DNA from: Metapseudomonas otitidis
GTDB taxonomy: Bacteria > Pseudomonadota > Gammaproteobacteria > Pseudomonadales > Pseudomonadaceae
Direction: 5' to 3'
Length of the DNA stretch: 64,000 nt
NCBI RefSeq assembly: GCF_900111835.1
Contig: NZ_FOJP01000005.1
Coordinates: 124,001 to 188,000 of the forward strand
Part shown: positions 25,675-34,023 of the stretch, one piece after another
Layout of the letters: each line of letters begins with the position of its first letter
How positions within the stretch are numbered: the stretch's first letter is position 1
The notes under the pieces: model-generated
Databases searched by the model: none
What the model was told of the DNA's origin: nothing
Seen by the model: only the letters and a program-made list of their open reading frames with translations
Made by a program: the position numbers and the translations under genes

Positions 25675-28023
25675 GTGCGCACCATCGGCCGCTGGCTGTC
25701 TGCTCCCCTCCACCTGTTCCTGCTCATCGTCCTGTTCATTGGCATCCCGTTGGTCAGCCGTGCACTGCTCGGCTGGAGCGAAGGCTTCGGCTACGGTTCC
25801 GACCTGGCCTTCGGCAGCCTTCTGGTGGCCCTGCTGTATGGTCGCCCGCGCTGGGTAGCGCTGCCGGTGATGCTGTTCTGGGCGCTGATCATGCTGGGGA
25901 CGGCCGAGCTGGTGGGCGCAGTCGGGCGCATGCCCGAGCCGAGCGACCTCAAGTACCTGCTGGACCCGCAGTTCGTCGGCCACTCCACCCAGGGCGGCGG
26001 GCTGACCTACCCCTGGCTGGCCGGCGCGCTGGCCATCGGCATCCTCGCCGCCCTGCTGGCCTGGCATCGTCCGGCCAAACGCCCGGCCCGTGCCTGGCTG
26101 GCCGTGCCGCTCGCCCTGCTGGCCGGCCACGCCACCCTGCAGTACCTGCGCCCCAGCGAAGCGGACCAGTGGCGCCAGTTCAACCTGCCCCACAAGCTGC
26201 TCGCCGGTGCCCTCAGCAGCGGCCAGATGGCCGTGGAAGACTGGCTCGCCGGGGACCAACCGGAAAGCCCGCCGGACATCGCCGGCCTGGCCCGCCTGGA
26301 CCTCGACGGCACCCCGCTGCTGGCCGGCCCCGGCCAGGCGCGCAACGTGCTGGTGATCACCCTGGAAGGCATCCCGGGGGCCTACATCGCCGCCAACCGC
26401 GCCGCCATCAACAGCCACTACGCCGAATCGCCCATGCCGCGCCTGAGCCAGTGGGCCGAACGCGCCATGACCACGCCGGACTACGTACTGCACAGCCACC
26501 AGACCATCCGCGGCCTCTACGCCATGCTCTGCGGTGACTACAGCAAGCTCGACTCCGGCACCCCCAAGGGCCTGGAACTGCTGAACAACCCCACCCGCGC
26601 CCAGGACTGCCTGCCGGCCCAGCTGCACCAGCACGGCTTCAGCACCCACTTCCTGCAGGGTGCCGGGCTGCGCTTCATGGCCAAGGACAAGATCATGCCG
26701 CGCATGGGCTTCGACAAGACCCAGGGCCGCGACTGGTTCCGCAACACCCCCTACCTCGAATTCCCCTGGGGCATGGACGACAAGGCCTTCTTCGAGGGCG
26801 CGCAGACCTACGTGCAGCAACTGCGCAAGCAGAAGAAGCCGTGGATGCTCACCCTGCTCACCGTCGGCACCCACCAGCCCTACTCGGCGCCGGAGGACTA
26901 CCTGGCCCGCTACCCGGACGCCAAGCGCGCCGCCATCGCCTACCTGGACGATGCCGTGGACGCCTTCCTCAGCGGCCTGGAGAAACAGGGCGTACTGAAG
27001 GACACCCTGGTCATCATCACCTCCGACGAATCCCACGGCATCGACCAGGTGCGCCTGGCCTCCGCCTGGGGCTTCAACCTGGTGCTGGCCCCCGAGCAGG
27101 CCGCCCTGCCGCCGATCAAGGGGGGCGTCTACGGCCACGTCGACCTGACCGCCTCGGTGCTCGACTACTTCGGCTACCGCGTCCCGCTGAGCCTGGCCGG
27201 CCGCTCGCTGTTCCGTGACTACGAGCAGGGCCGCGAGATGATCTCCTACACCAACGGCATGCTGCGCTACCACGACGGCAGGGACCACTTCGTCGAATGC
27301 GACTTCCAGCAGGTCTGCCGGCGCTACCGCAGTGAAGGCTTCATCGCCGACCAGGCCCGCTTCGACGGCCGTTTCAGCGGCCGCGAAGCCCGCCAGGTGG
27401 CCACCCGGGGCACCCTGCTGGACCAGTCTCTGGTCGGCGGCCAGGTGGGCCAGGAATACCAGTTCGCCACCCGCGAGCGCATCCGCCTGAAGCAGCAGGT
27501 GAAGGACGACTGGGCCGACAACCTGATCGGCGCCCAGTACCTGGAGCTGCCGAAGAACACCCGCACCGAGGTGGAACTGACCATCAAGGTCCACGCCATG
27601 GACGCCAAGGGCGCCCGCCTGCAGCTCAAAACCAAGGAGTTCGAGCGCGACGTGGCCCTGGCCATTCCCGAGTTCCCGCTGCTCAAGCGCGGCAAGCCGG
27701 TGACCCTGCACTTCGCCTTCGACAACCCCGAGGCGCGCAAGGCATTCTCCTTCCACCTGCTGGCCGAAGGGCGCGGCACCATCGAGATCAGCAACTTCAA
27801 GGTGGTCACCCAGCCGCTGCCCACGCCGCCCGCCACGCCGGAGGCGGCCAGCCAGGTGGCCGAGGCCGCCCCCGAGCGCAAGGGCATCGCCCGGGTGTTC
27901 AACCTGTTCGCCCGCCATCCGGAGACGGTCGACAGCGACCTGGAGAGCACCGGGGAAGCCGAATCCGAGGCCCTGCCCGAGCTGTTACCGGTCGACGCCG
28001 AGCCGGAAACCCTGGTGCGCTGA
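25675..28023 (+). CDS. LTA-synthase-like membrane sulfatase
   Basis: The 782-residue protein has about five N-terminal TM helices (residues 10-160) and a large periplasmic sulfatase/alkaline-phosphatase-fold domain from about residue 220. That domain starts RNVLVITLEGIPG and includes the active-site region HSHQTIRGLYAMLCGDYS, LTVGTHQPYSAPEDYLARYP, YLDDAVDAFL and ITSDESHGID. The C-terminal about 200 residues form a further beta-rich part. The family includes phosphoglycerol transferases such as LtaS and OpgB, so transfer of phosphoglycerol to an envelope glycan is plausible. GTG at 25675 follows AGGAG; the open frame upstream lacks a signal. Confidence 0.85.
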   Translation: MRTIGRWLSAPLHLFLLIVLFIGIPLVSRALLGWSEGFGYGSDLAFGSLLVALLYGRPRWVALPVMLFWALIMLGTAELVGAVGRMPEPSDLKYLLDPQFVGHSTQGGGLTYPWLAGALAIGILAALLAWHRPAKRPARAWLAVPLALLAGHATLQYLRPSEADQWRQFNLPHKLLAGALSSGQMAVEDWLAGDQPESPPDIAGLARLDLDGTPLLAGPGQARNVLVITLEGIPGAYIAANRAAINSHYAESPMPRLSQWAERAMTTPDYVLHSHQTIRGLYAMLCGDYSKLDSGTPKGLELLNNPTRAQDCLPAQLHQHGFSTHFLQGAGLRFMAKDKIMPRMGFDKTQGRDWFRNTPYLEFPWGMDDKAFFEGAQTYVQQLRKQKKPWMLTLLTVGTHQPYSAPEDYLARYPDAKRAAIAYLDDAVDAFLSGLEKQGVLKDTLVIITSDESHGIDQVRLASAWGFNLVLAPEQAALPPIKGGVYGHVDLTASVLDYFGYRVPLSLAGRSLFRDYEQGREMISYTNGMLRYHDGRDHFVECDFQQVCRRYRSEGFIADQARFDGRFSGREARQVATRGTLLDQSLVGGQVGQEYQFATRERIRLKQQVKDDWADNLIGAQYLELPKNTRTEVELTIKVHAMDAKGARLQLKTKEFERDVALAIPEFPLLKRGKPVTLHFAFDNPEARKAFSFHLLAEGRGTIEISNFKVVTQPLPTPPATPEAASQVAEAAPERKGIARVFNLFARHPETVDSDLESTGEAESEALPELLPVDAEPETLVR

Positions 28024-28068
28024 CCGCGCACCGGGGACAATGCGGGCCCCGCCACAGGAGCCCGCACC

Positions 28069-28767
28069 ATGACCGACCCCATCCGCCTCTCCAAGCGCCT
28101 CGCCGAGCTGCTGCCCTGCTCGCGCCGCGACGCCGAGCTGTACATCGAGAACGGCTGGGTCAGCGTCGCCGGCCAGGTGGTGGAAGAACCCCACGCACGG
28201 GTGACCGACGAAGTCATCAACCTGCACCCCGACGCCAAGCCGACGCCGGTGCCGCCGGTCACCCTGCTGCTGCACAAACCCGCCGGCGTGGATGAGGACG
28301 GCGCCCGCGCCCTGCTGGTGCCGGCCAACCTGGCGGCGGAGCAGGCCGGCGAGCGCACCCTGCGCAAGCACTTCTCGCGACTGACGCAGATGGCCCCGCT
28401 GGAACCCCGGGCCAGCGGCCTGGTGATCTTCACCCAGGCCCACGGCGTCACCCTGCGCTTCGAGCGCCCGCTGGAAGAGGAATACACCGTCGACGTGCGC
28501 GGCGAAGCCGATGCCGAACACCTGGCGCGGGTGGCACGCGGGGTCGAGCACAAAGGCCGCCCGCTGCCCCGGGCCAAGGTCAGCTGGCAGAGCGAGAACC
28601 GCCTGCGCATCGCCCTGAAGAGCCCGCGCCCCGGCCAGCTGCGGCAGATCTGCGAGCACCTCGGCCTGGAGCTGCTGGGCCTGCGGCGCCTGCGCCTGGG
28701 CGGCGTCTCGGCAGCACGGCTGCAGCCGGGGCAGTGGCGTTACCTGCTGCCCGGCGAGAAGTTCTGA
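28069..28767 (+). CDS. RsuA/RluF-family pseudouridine synthase-like protein, atypical active site
   Basis: The 232-residue protein has an N-terminal S4 RNA-binding domain (IRLSKRLAELLPCSRRDAELYIENGWVSVAGQVV) and a pseudouridine synthase fold with LLLHKPAGV and RLRIALKSPRPGQLRQICEHLGLELLGLRRLRLGG. In the family the catalytic motif reads R-L-D-x-x-T/S-x-G-L; here the same place reads PLEPRASGL, with Glu where the catalytic Asp should be. Either the enzyme uses a different residue, is inactive, or belongs to a Pseudomonas subgroup with a changed motif. It starts 45 bp after the sulfatase gene. A hairpin follows at 28771. Confidence 0.82.
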   Translation: MTDPIRLSKRLAELLPCSRRDAELYIENGWVSVAGQVVEEPHARVTDEVINLHPDAKPTPVPPVTLLLHKPAGVDEDGARALLVPANLAAEQAGERTLRKHFSRLTQMAPLEPRASGLVIFTQAHGVTLRFERPLEEEYTVDVRGEADAEHLARVARGVEHKGRPLPRAKVSWQSENRLRIALKSPRPGQLRQICEHLGLELLGLRRLRLGGVSAARLQPGQWRYLLPGEKF

Positions 28768-28770
28768 AGC

Positions 28771-28789
28771 GGCGGGCCAATGGCCCGCC
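28771..28789. terminator. Hairpin between convergent genes
   Basis: GGCGGGCCA / TGGCCCGCC, a perfect 9-bp stem with almost no loop, followed by TTCC. It lies between the stops of the pseudouridine synthase-like gene and the PLC-like gene. Confidence 0.6.
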
Positions 28790-28792
28790 TTC

Positions 28793-30091
28793 CTATGGAT
28801 TGTCCAGGGTGGTCTTCACCAGGTTGCGGGTGTGCCCGGCGAAATGCCGGATCAGCTTCACCAGCACCTCGTTCAGCGCCGGATCGGTCTCCGCCGGCTT
28901 GAGCTGGTTGCCCGCACTGAAGCCCTGCCCCGGCTGGGCACCGGCCAGCCACAGGCCGATGCGCTCGTCGAACTCGTCCGCCGCCTCATAGGACTCCTGC
29001 GCCACCACGTCCTGCAGGTAGCCGGGGCCGAACGGCGGGTAGCGGTCGTCGTCCGACGTGTCCGCATAGGCCCTGAGCAGCGGGTCGTCATTGCGCCCCT
29101 CGCGCAGCAGCCGGCGCAACCAGTCGGCCTGGTACTTCTCCACTTCCGTATGGCGGGTCGCCACCCGCTCGATGGCCGCCTCCTTGCCCGAGGTATCGCC
29201 CAGCGCCGCCTGGATGGCCGTCCACATCAGCGTGGCGGTGTTTTCACCGGGCAGGGCCTTGGCGTGGTAGGGCTGGGTCAGGTCCTGCACGTAGTGCAGC
29301 GCCCAGCCGAGGAAGCGGTAGCCCCAGTACGGGTGGCCACTCTCGAACGCCAGCCGCGCCAGCGCCATGTACTGGCGCACGCGCAGCTCCGGGTAGGTGC
29401 GGGCGAGGAACGGCGCGGCCTGATAGATGACCGCCGACTCGTGGTAGTAGCCGATGTGGAACGGCGCCTGTGACGAGTATTCGAAACGCGCATCACCGAA
29501 GGGCTGGGGGCCGAAGCCGTAGAGCGCGCCGACCTCGCCGGGGTTGTCCGAGAAGAGGTTGATGTCGTGCCCGTAGTCCGGCTCGTCCGCCGCGCTGGCG
29601 AGCACCGCACGGGGGCTCACCCGCTCCCCCGGCTCCACCGCCAGGAAGCGCCATTCGTTCCACAGGCTCAGCTTGCGGAACACCAGCACGTCCTGGGCCG
29701 GCAGCACCTTGGCCGCCGGCAGCTCCAGCCCCGGCAGCGCCTGGACGAAATACGCCAGGCGGATCTCCGGGCTGACCCGCAGCGCCATGAGGAAGGCACG
29801 ACGCCGGTCGCCGCTGCCATCGGTGATCCAGCGCAGGCTGTCCGGCCGGGCCGGGTAGTCCGGCAGCTCCTCGCGGGCACGCGCCTCCTGCTCGTCCAGC
29901 ACCTGCTGCAGGGCCACCGCCTCGGCTGCGAGAAAGTCCTCCAGGCGCTCCACCTGCACCGGCTCGGCCTGGCGCAGCTCGGGCAGGTCGGCCAGGGCCA
30001 GCCAGGTGCCGAGGGAATGGTTGGACCAGGCCAGCAGGGTGGCCGGCGAACAGGCGATCAGGCCGCAGAGGGCGAGCAGCAGGCGTTTCAT
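28793..30091 (-). CDS. Secreted zinc phospholipase C / S1-P1 nuclease-like protein
   Basis: The 432-residue protein has a signal peptide (MKRLLLALCGLIACSPATLLA) immediately followed by WSNHSLGTW, so the mature N-terminus would be Trp. An N-terminal Trp that binds zinc is a mark of the PLC/P1 nuclease fold. Further fold motifs are HIGYYHESAVIY and FLGWALHYVQDLTQPYHAKALPG, with the H-x3-D-x2-Q-P-x-H zinc set. Hydrolysis of phosphodiesters in the periplasm or outside is inferred; lipid versus nucleic acid cannot be told. ATG at 30091 has GGAGA 5 bases upstream. Confidence 0.82.
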   Translation of the reverse strand: MKRLLLALCGLIACSPATLLAWSNHSLGTWLALADLPELRQAEPVQVERLEDFLAAEAVALQQVLDEQEARAREELPDYPARPDSLRWITDGSGDRRRAFLMALRVSPEIRLAYFVQALPGLELPAAKVLPAQDVLVFRKLSLWNEWRFLAVEPGERVSPRAVLASAADEPDYGHDINLFSDNPGEVGALYGFGPQPFGDARFEYSSQAPFHIGYYHESAVIYQAAPFLARTYPELRVRQYMALARLAFESGHPYWGYRFLGWALHYVQDLTQPYHAKALPGENTATLMWTAIQAALGDTSGKEAAIERVATRHTEVEKYQADWLRRLLREGRNDDPLLRAYADTSDDDRYPPFGPGYLQDVVAQESYEAADEFDERIGLWLAGAQPGQGFSAGNQLKPAETDPALNEVLVKLIRHFAGHTRNLVKTTLDNP

Positions 30092-30286
30092 TGCATCTCC
30101 GTGTCTGGGGCGCCCTCTTGCCGGGGCGCTCGTCACGCAAGGGTAACAATCGAAGGAACGCCGGGGCACTGTCCAGGCAGGACAGGCGACTCACCAAATC
30201 GGTCGCTGCCCCTCGTCGGGCCATGGGAACCCCCGCCACAGGGCCGGTGGTCCACCCTCTGCGACCCCATCCACGAGGAGCCCGCC

Positions 30287-30595
30287 ATGACCACGCCGAT
30301 CACCCGCGACACCGCCATGCGCCTGGCCACCCAGGCCTTCCTGCCCTATGGCTGCCAGGCCCGGGCCCATGACGAGGACGACAGCTTCAGCTTCACCGTG
30401 ACCGACCTCCACGGCGGCAAGGTGCTGGAGATCAGCCACGTCCGCAGCACCCAGTACGCCGACCCGGTGCGCCTGGCCGGCGTGCTGGAACAGGTTCGGC
30501 TGGACCTGACCCACCAGGGGCGCAACCTCGACCCCTGGGCCATGCCCTACATCCCCGATCCCGAGGTGCTGCCGGAAACCCCGCCGAACTACTGA
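30287..30595 (+). CDS. Conserved hypothetical protein, 102 aa
   Basis: Small soluble acidic protein (MTTPITRDTAMRLATQAFLPYGCQARAHDEDDSFSFTVTDLHGG..., ending PETPPNY). Its N-terminal helix plus FLPYGCQARAH and a beta-hairpin vaguely recall DUF3509-type proteins, but I cannot place it firmly. GAGGAG lies 9 bases upstream of the ATG. It is convergent with the next gene, with 3 bases between stops. Confidence 0.7.
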   Translation: MTTPITRDTAMRLATQAFLPYGCQARAHDEDDSFSFTVTDLHGGKVLEISHVRSTQYADPVRLAGVLEQVRLDLTHQGRNLDPWAMPYIPDPEVLPETPPNY

Positions 30596-30598
30596 GGC

Positions 30599-31000
30599 TC
30601 AGGCCCTGGCCGCCTGGTCGGCCAGGGTGTCGAACACCTCCGGCACCAGCGCCGCACTGCCGCGCTCGGTCAGTTGCTCGCGCACCTGCAGGTGCGCCGG
30701 CAGGCTGCTGCCGAGGATCTCCAGCAGGCGCACGCCTCGCGCGCCCAGCACGAAGTTCTCGCCGTTGCCGCCCTCCGCCTCCGGGCGGTGCTCCAGGTAG
30801 CCGCCCTCCAGCAGCAGGGCCTCGTAGTCCGCCGCGCGCATCTTCAGCGCATCCATATTGCCGCCAGGGTCGCGACCGCTGGCCAGGCGCTCCTCGGCCA
30901 GTTGCGCGGCGTACTCGCGCGGGGCGAAGGGTCGGTTCGCGCCGTTCTGCGCCTCGTGCAGCAGGCGTTCGATCAGTTCCCAGTCGTAGTGCTCGTTCAT
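30599..31000 (-). CDS. Hypothetical protein, possible DUF2513-type wHTH
   Basis: The 133-residue protein starts MNEHYDWELIERLLHEAQNG. It contains MRAADYEALLLEGGYLEHRPE, a pattern like the winged-helix DUF2513/YjcQ proteins (helix, then Y-x4-L-x-E-x-GYLE), and FVLGARGVRLLEIL. It is soluble, with no signal. If the family guess is right it would be a small DNA-binding or phage-related-type protein, though no phage genes are near. It is divergent from the subtilase gene. Confidence 0.6.
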   Translation of the reverse strand: MNEHYDWELIERLLHEAQNGANRPFAPREYAAQLAEERLASGRDPGGNMDALKMRAADYEALLLEGGYLEHRPEAEGGNGENFVLGARGVRLLEILGSSLPAHLQVREQLTERGSAALVPEVFDTLADQAARA

Positions 31001-31141
31001 GGCGATGACTCCTGTGGTGGTCCTCTTCCTTGCGACCGGACGACGCCCGGGCGGTTCGACCGACGAGGCGGACGGTCACCTGAACGAAAGCCGCCCGGGG
31101 GCAGTCGGAACTGCACAAGGCCCGATCCAGGAGAACCGCCG

Positions 31142-32902
31142 ATGCCCCTTCGTCCCGCCTGCCTCGCTCCCGTGCTGCTGGCCCTGTCCGGCCTGGCCGA
31201 GGCCGGCCCGGAGCCCTTGCGCATCGAGCGGCTGGCCCGCTGCGGGGACCTGCTGGAGCCGACCCAGCAGACCTGGTGCCTCGGCGTGCGCGGGCTGGGC
31301 AAGGCCGACCCCGTGCTGCACCTGGGCGGGCGCACCCTGGCCGTGGAGCGGGAGCCTGCCGAGGGCCGGCTGCGCCTGCAGGTGGACGCCCGCGAACACC
31401 GCAGCGGGCCGGTCTGGCTGGAGGTCGATGGCCGGCGCAGCAACCCGGTGTGGCTGTCGCTCAACCGCAGCCACGTGCTGGCCGCCGGGCCGGATGAGGT
31501 GGCGAAGAACATGGACGGGCTGACCACCTACGTCGACCTGGTGAGCCTGCTGATCGAAGAAGACCGCGACGGCGCCCAGGAGGCCCAGCGCCTGGCCGGC
31601 AAGTACGGTGCCCAGGTGGTCGGCGCGATCCCGCCGCTGAACGTCTACCAGCTGCGCCTGCCGGCCCGCGACCTGACCGAGCGCGATGCCCTGGTGCTGC
31701 GCCTGGGCAGCGAGACCAGCGTCGATGCCGTGGTGGTGGAGGAATCCGCCCCCGAGAAGGGCGAAGAAGCCGAAGCCGGGCCGGCGCGCAGCAAACCGGC
31801 GCCCGACTCGGACGAATGGGCCGCCAACCGCTTCATGGACGCGGTGAACTACTACACCCGGCGCATTCCCGCACACCAGGCCCCGGTGCCGGCCACCCCG
31901 GTGCGCATCGGGGTGATCGAGCGCGAGGTGGACTTCGACGCCCCCGACTTCGCCGACTACCTCGGTCCCTGCGAAGGGCCGCGCACCTGCCTCTACGCTC
32001 GCGACGCACGGCGCCCGGACAACCACGGCTCCACCGTGGCCGGCATCCTCGCGGCACATGCCGGGCGTGGCGGCAACAGCGGCTTCCTGCGGGCCCTGGA
32101 CGGCGCCAGCCAGGGCTTCGAGGTGATCGTCGAGCGCAATGCCGATGCCGGCATCACCGCCAACATCGCCGCCTCGGTGAACCTGGTGGAGGACGGCGTG
32201 CGGGTCCTCAACTGGAGCTGGGGCATCCACCGGGTCGGCGCACGCAACGTGGAAGGCGACGAAGTGGATTCGCTGGTGCGCTCCGGCATCGCCATGAGCG
32301 GCTACGAGGAACTGCTGGAAGAGTTCTTCCTCTGGCTGCGCAAGGCCCACCCGGATGTGGTGGTGATCAACTCGGCGGGCAACGGCGCCTCTTTCTCCGG
32401 CACCGACGAGTACCGCCTGCCCTCCTCCTTCGTCACCGACCAGTTGCTGGTGGTAGGCGGCCACCAGCGCAGCGAACGCGAAGGCCTGGCGGTGGACGAC
32501 CCGGCCTATGCGGTCAAGCGCAGCACCTCGAACATCGACATGCGGGTGGACATCACCGCCGCCGCCTGCACCCACGCCTCCACCCTGGAGGACGGCCAGC
32601 GCGGCGACGTGCACTGCGGCACCTCCTACGCCACGCCCATGGTCACCGGGGTGGTGGCCGCCATGCTCTCGATCAACCCGCGCCTGCAGCCGGACCAGCT
32701 GCGCATGCTGCTGCGCCGCAGCGCCATGACCATCGGCGGCGACTATGACTTCGAGCCCATGGATGCCGAGGACCTGACGGCCCCCATCCTGCCCTCGGAA
32801 CGTCGCTACCGACTCGATGACCCCGATGTCGGCCGCTCGGCACGGCTGGACATGCAGAAGGCCCTGGACCTGGCGGTCCGGAGCCGCAACCGCGTGCGCT
32901 GA
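31142..32902 (+). CDS. Secreted subtilase (S8)-like protein, atypical catalytic triad
   Basis: The 586-residue protein has a signal peptide (MPLRPACLAPVLLALSGLAEA), an N-terminal domain of about 220 residues, then an S8 fold. The catalytic His lies in DNHGSTVAGILAAH, the oxyanion Asn in VVVINSAGNG, and the Ser in CGTSYATPMVTGVVAAML. Where subtilases have V-I-D-T-G, this protein reads IGVIEREVDFDAPDF, putting Glu in the Asp place. CAGGAGAA precedes ATG 31142. No autotransporter or second membrane segment is seen, so it is probably periplasmic or released. Activity is uncertain because of the Asp-to-Glu change. Confidence 0.82.
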   Translation: MPLRPACLAPVLLALSGLAEAGPEPLRIERLARCGDLLEPTQQTWCLGVRGLGKADPVLHLGGRTLAVEREPAEGRLRLQVDAREHRSGPVWLEVDGRRSNPVWLSLNRSHVLAAGPDEVAKNMDGLTTYVDLVSLLIEEDRDGAQEAQRLAGKYGAQVVGAIPPLNVYQLRLPARDLTERDALVLRLGSETSVDAVVVEESAPEKGEEAEAGPARSKPAPDSDEWAANRFMDAVNYYTRRIPAHQAPVPATPVRIGVIEREVDFDAPDFADYLGPCEGPRTCLYARDARRPDNHGSTVAGILAAHAGRGGNSGFLRALDGASQGFEVIVERNADAGITANIAASVNLVEDGVRVLNWSWGIHRVGARNVEGDEVDSLVRSGIAMSGYEELLEEFFLWLRKAHPDVVVINSAGNGASFSGTDEYRLPSSFVTDQLLVVGGHQRSEREGLAVDDPAYAVKRSTSNIDMRVDITAAACTHASTLEDGQRGDVHCGTSYATPMVTGVVAAMLSINPRLQPDQLRMLLRRSAMTIGGDYDFEPMDAEDLTAPILPSERRYRLDDPDVGRSARLDMQKALDLAVRSRNRVR

Positions 32903-32937
32903 CGCACGCCCCTCAGATGCCGAAACAGGAGGTCACC

Positions 32938-33234
32938 ATGAACCCTCGCACCCCACTCCTCGCCCTGGCACTGGCGCTCGCCGCACCGCTGCCGGCCCTG
33001 GCCACCTGCGGCGTGGACGACGCCGTCGAGCAGCGCGGGCAACTGGCCCGCGAGGTGCACCAGGCCACCGACAGCGACCCGAAGCAGGCAGCCCAGGTGA
33101 ACAAGGAGCTGCGCCAGGACAAGCCCGAGACGTCCGCCCGGCCGGGCACCGATGAATGCGCCGCCGCCGAGCGGCGGGCCCGCGAAGTGGAACGCGCCGG
33201 CAGCGAGGCCGAACGCAAGACACCGGATCAGTAG
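32938..33234 (+). CDS. Small secreted hypothetical protein, 98 aa
   Basis: A cleavable signal peptide (MNPRTPLLALALALAAPLPALA) is followed by a charged 76-residue mature part with two cysteines (TCGVDDAVEQ and DECAAAERR) that could form a disulfide. AGGAGG lies just upstream of ATG 32938. It follows the subtilase gene by 35 bp on the same strand, so a shared transcript and a chaperone or inhibitor role are possible but unproven. It overlaps the convergent next gene by 7 bp at the 3' end. Confidence 0.7.
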   Translation: MNPRTPLLALALALAAPLPALATCGVDDAVEQRGQLAREVHQATDSDPKQAAQVNKELRQDKPETSARPGTDECAAAERRAREVERAGSEAERKTPDQ

Positions 33235-33953
33235 CGCCCGTACTTGCGTTCGATCACGCCGTACTCGCCGCTCTCGCGGATGCGCCGCAGGCCGATGTTG
33301 AAGCGGTCGCGCTGGTAGGCGTGGAGGAAGCCCACCTTGTAGTCGGTGGGCTCGAAGAGGTCGAACCAGGCCAGCGGCTGGGCCACGTCCACCTGGTCCC
33401 TCACCTCCTGGTTGAGGTAGTTGATGATGCGCCGGTCGCCGATGACCACATCGATGCGCCGCGCATACAGCAACCGGTTGCGGGCGATCTGGTGGGCCTC
33501 TTCGCGGTAGCGCGGGTTGTTCTCGGCCATGGCCTGGAAGCGCGGCCCGAGCAGGAAGCGTGCACGCTGGAAGGCGCTCACCGAGTACTGCCCCAGGTCC
33601 TCGATGGAGGACAGGGTCAGGTTCGAGGCGGCCAGCGCGATGGCGTAGTTGTGGTACTGCAGGTAGACGTCGGAATAGAACGCCTGCACCTGGCTCAGCT
33701 CGCTGGTGGGGGCGATGCCGTCCAGCTCGCCGCGCGCCAGCATCAGGTGCAGGCGCTCCATGGGCAGGTAGTGGTACTCCAGCTCGAAGCCGGCTTCACG
33801 GGCGGCGGCGGCGATGATCTCCACCTCCAGGCCGCGTTGCTCCGCTTCGAATACATAAGGTGGCTTCTCGGTGCCGAAACCGAACCGCAGGGTTTCCCCC
33901 TGTGCCAGCAGGGTCACCCCTGCCAGCACGATGCCGATGAACCACTTTCCCAT
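33228..33953 (-). CDS. Periplasmic solute-binding protein, family 3
   Basis: The 241-residue protein has a signal peptide (MGKWFIGIVLAGVTLLAQG) and the SBP_bac_3 pattern LRFGFGTEKPPYVFEAEQRGLEVEIIAAAAREAGFELEYHYLP...LARGELDGIAPTSELSQ. It ends DRFNIGLRRIRESGEYGVIERKYG. No permease or ATPase gene is adjacent, so it is an orphan binding protein, of a type often linked to amino-acid or polar-compound sensing. It overlaps the convergent small gene by 7 bp. Confidence 0.85.
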   Translation of the reverse strand: MGKWFIGIVLAGVTLLAQGETLRFGFGTEKPPYVFEAEQRGLEVEIIAAAAREAGFELEYHYLPMERLHLMLARGELDGIAPTSELSQVQAFYSDVYLQYHNYAIALAASNLTLSSIEDLGQYSVSAFQRARFLLGPRFQAMAENNPRYREEAHQIARNRLLYARRIDVVIGDRRIINYLNQEVRDQVDVAQPLAWFDLFEPTDYKVGFLHAYQRDRFNIGLRRIRESGEYGVIERKYGRY

Positions 33954-34023
33954 GCCACCCCCTGATCACTGCCTCGCAGAATAGTCGCTGGCGCTGTGGC
34001 TGCGCAGGGGGCAAGACGGCCGG

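Noticed and set aside
25663-27918. 751-codon open frame on the minus strand
   Set aside because: Antisense to the LTA-synthase-like gene; Gln/Gly/Val-rich composition typical of the complementary strand of a high-GC gene.
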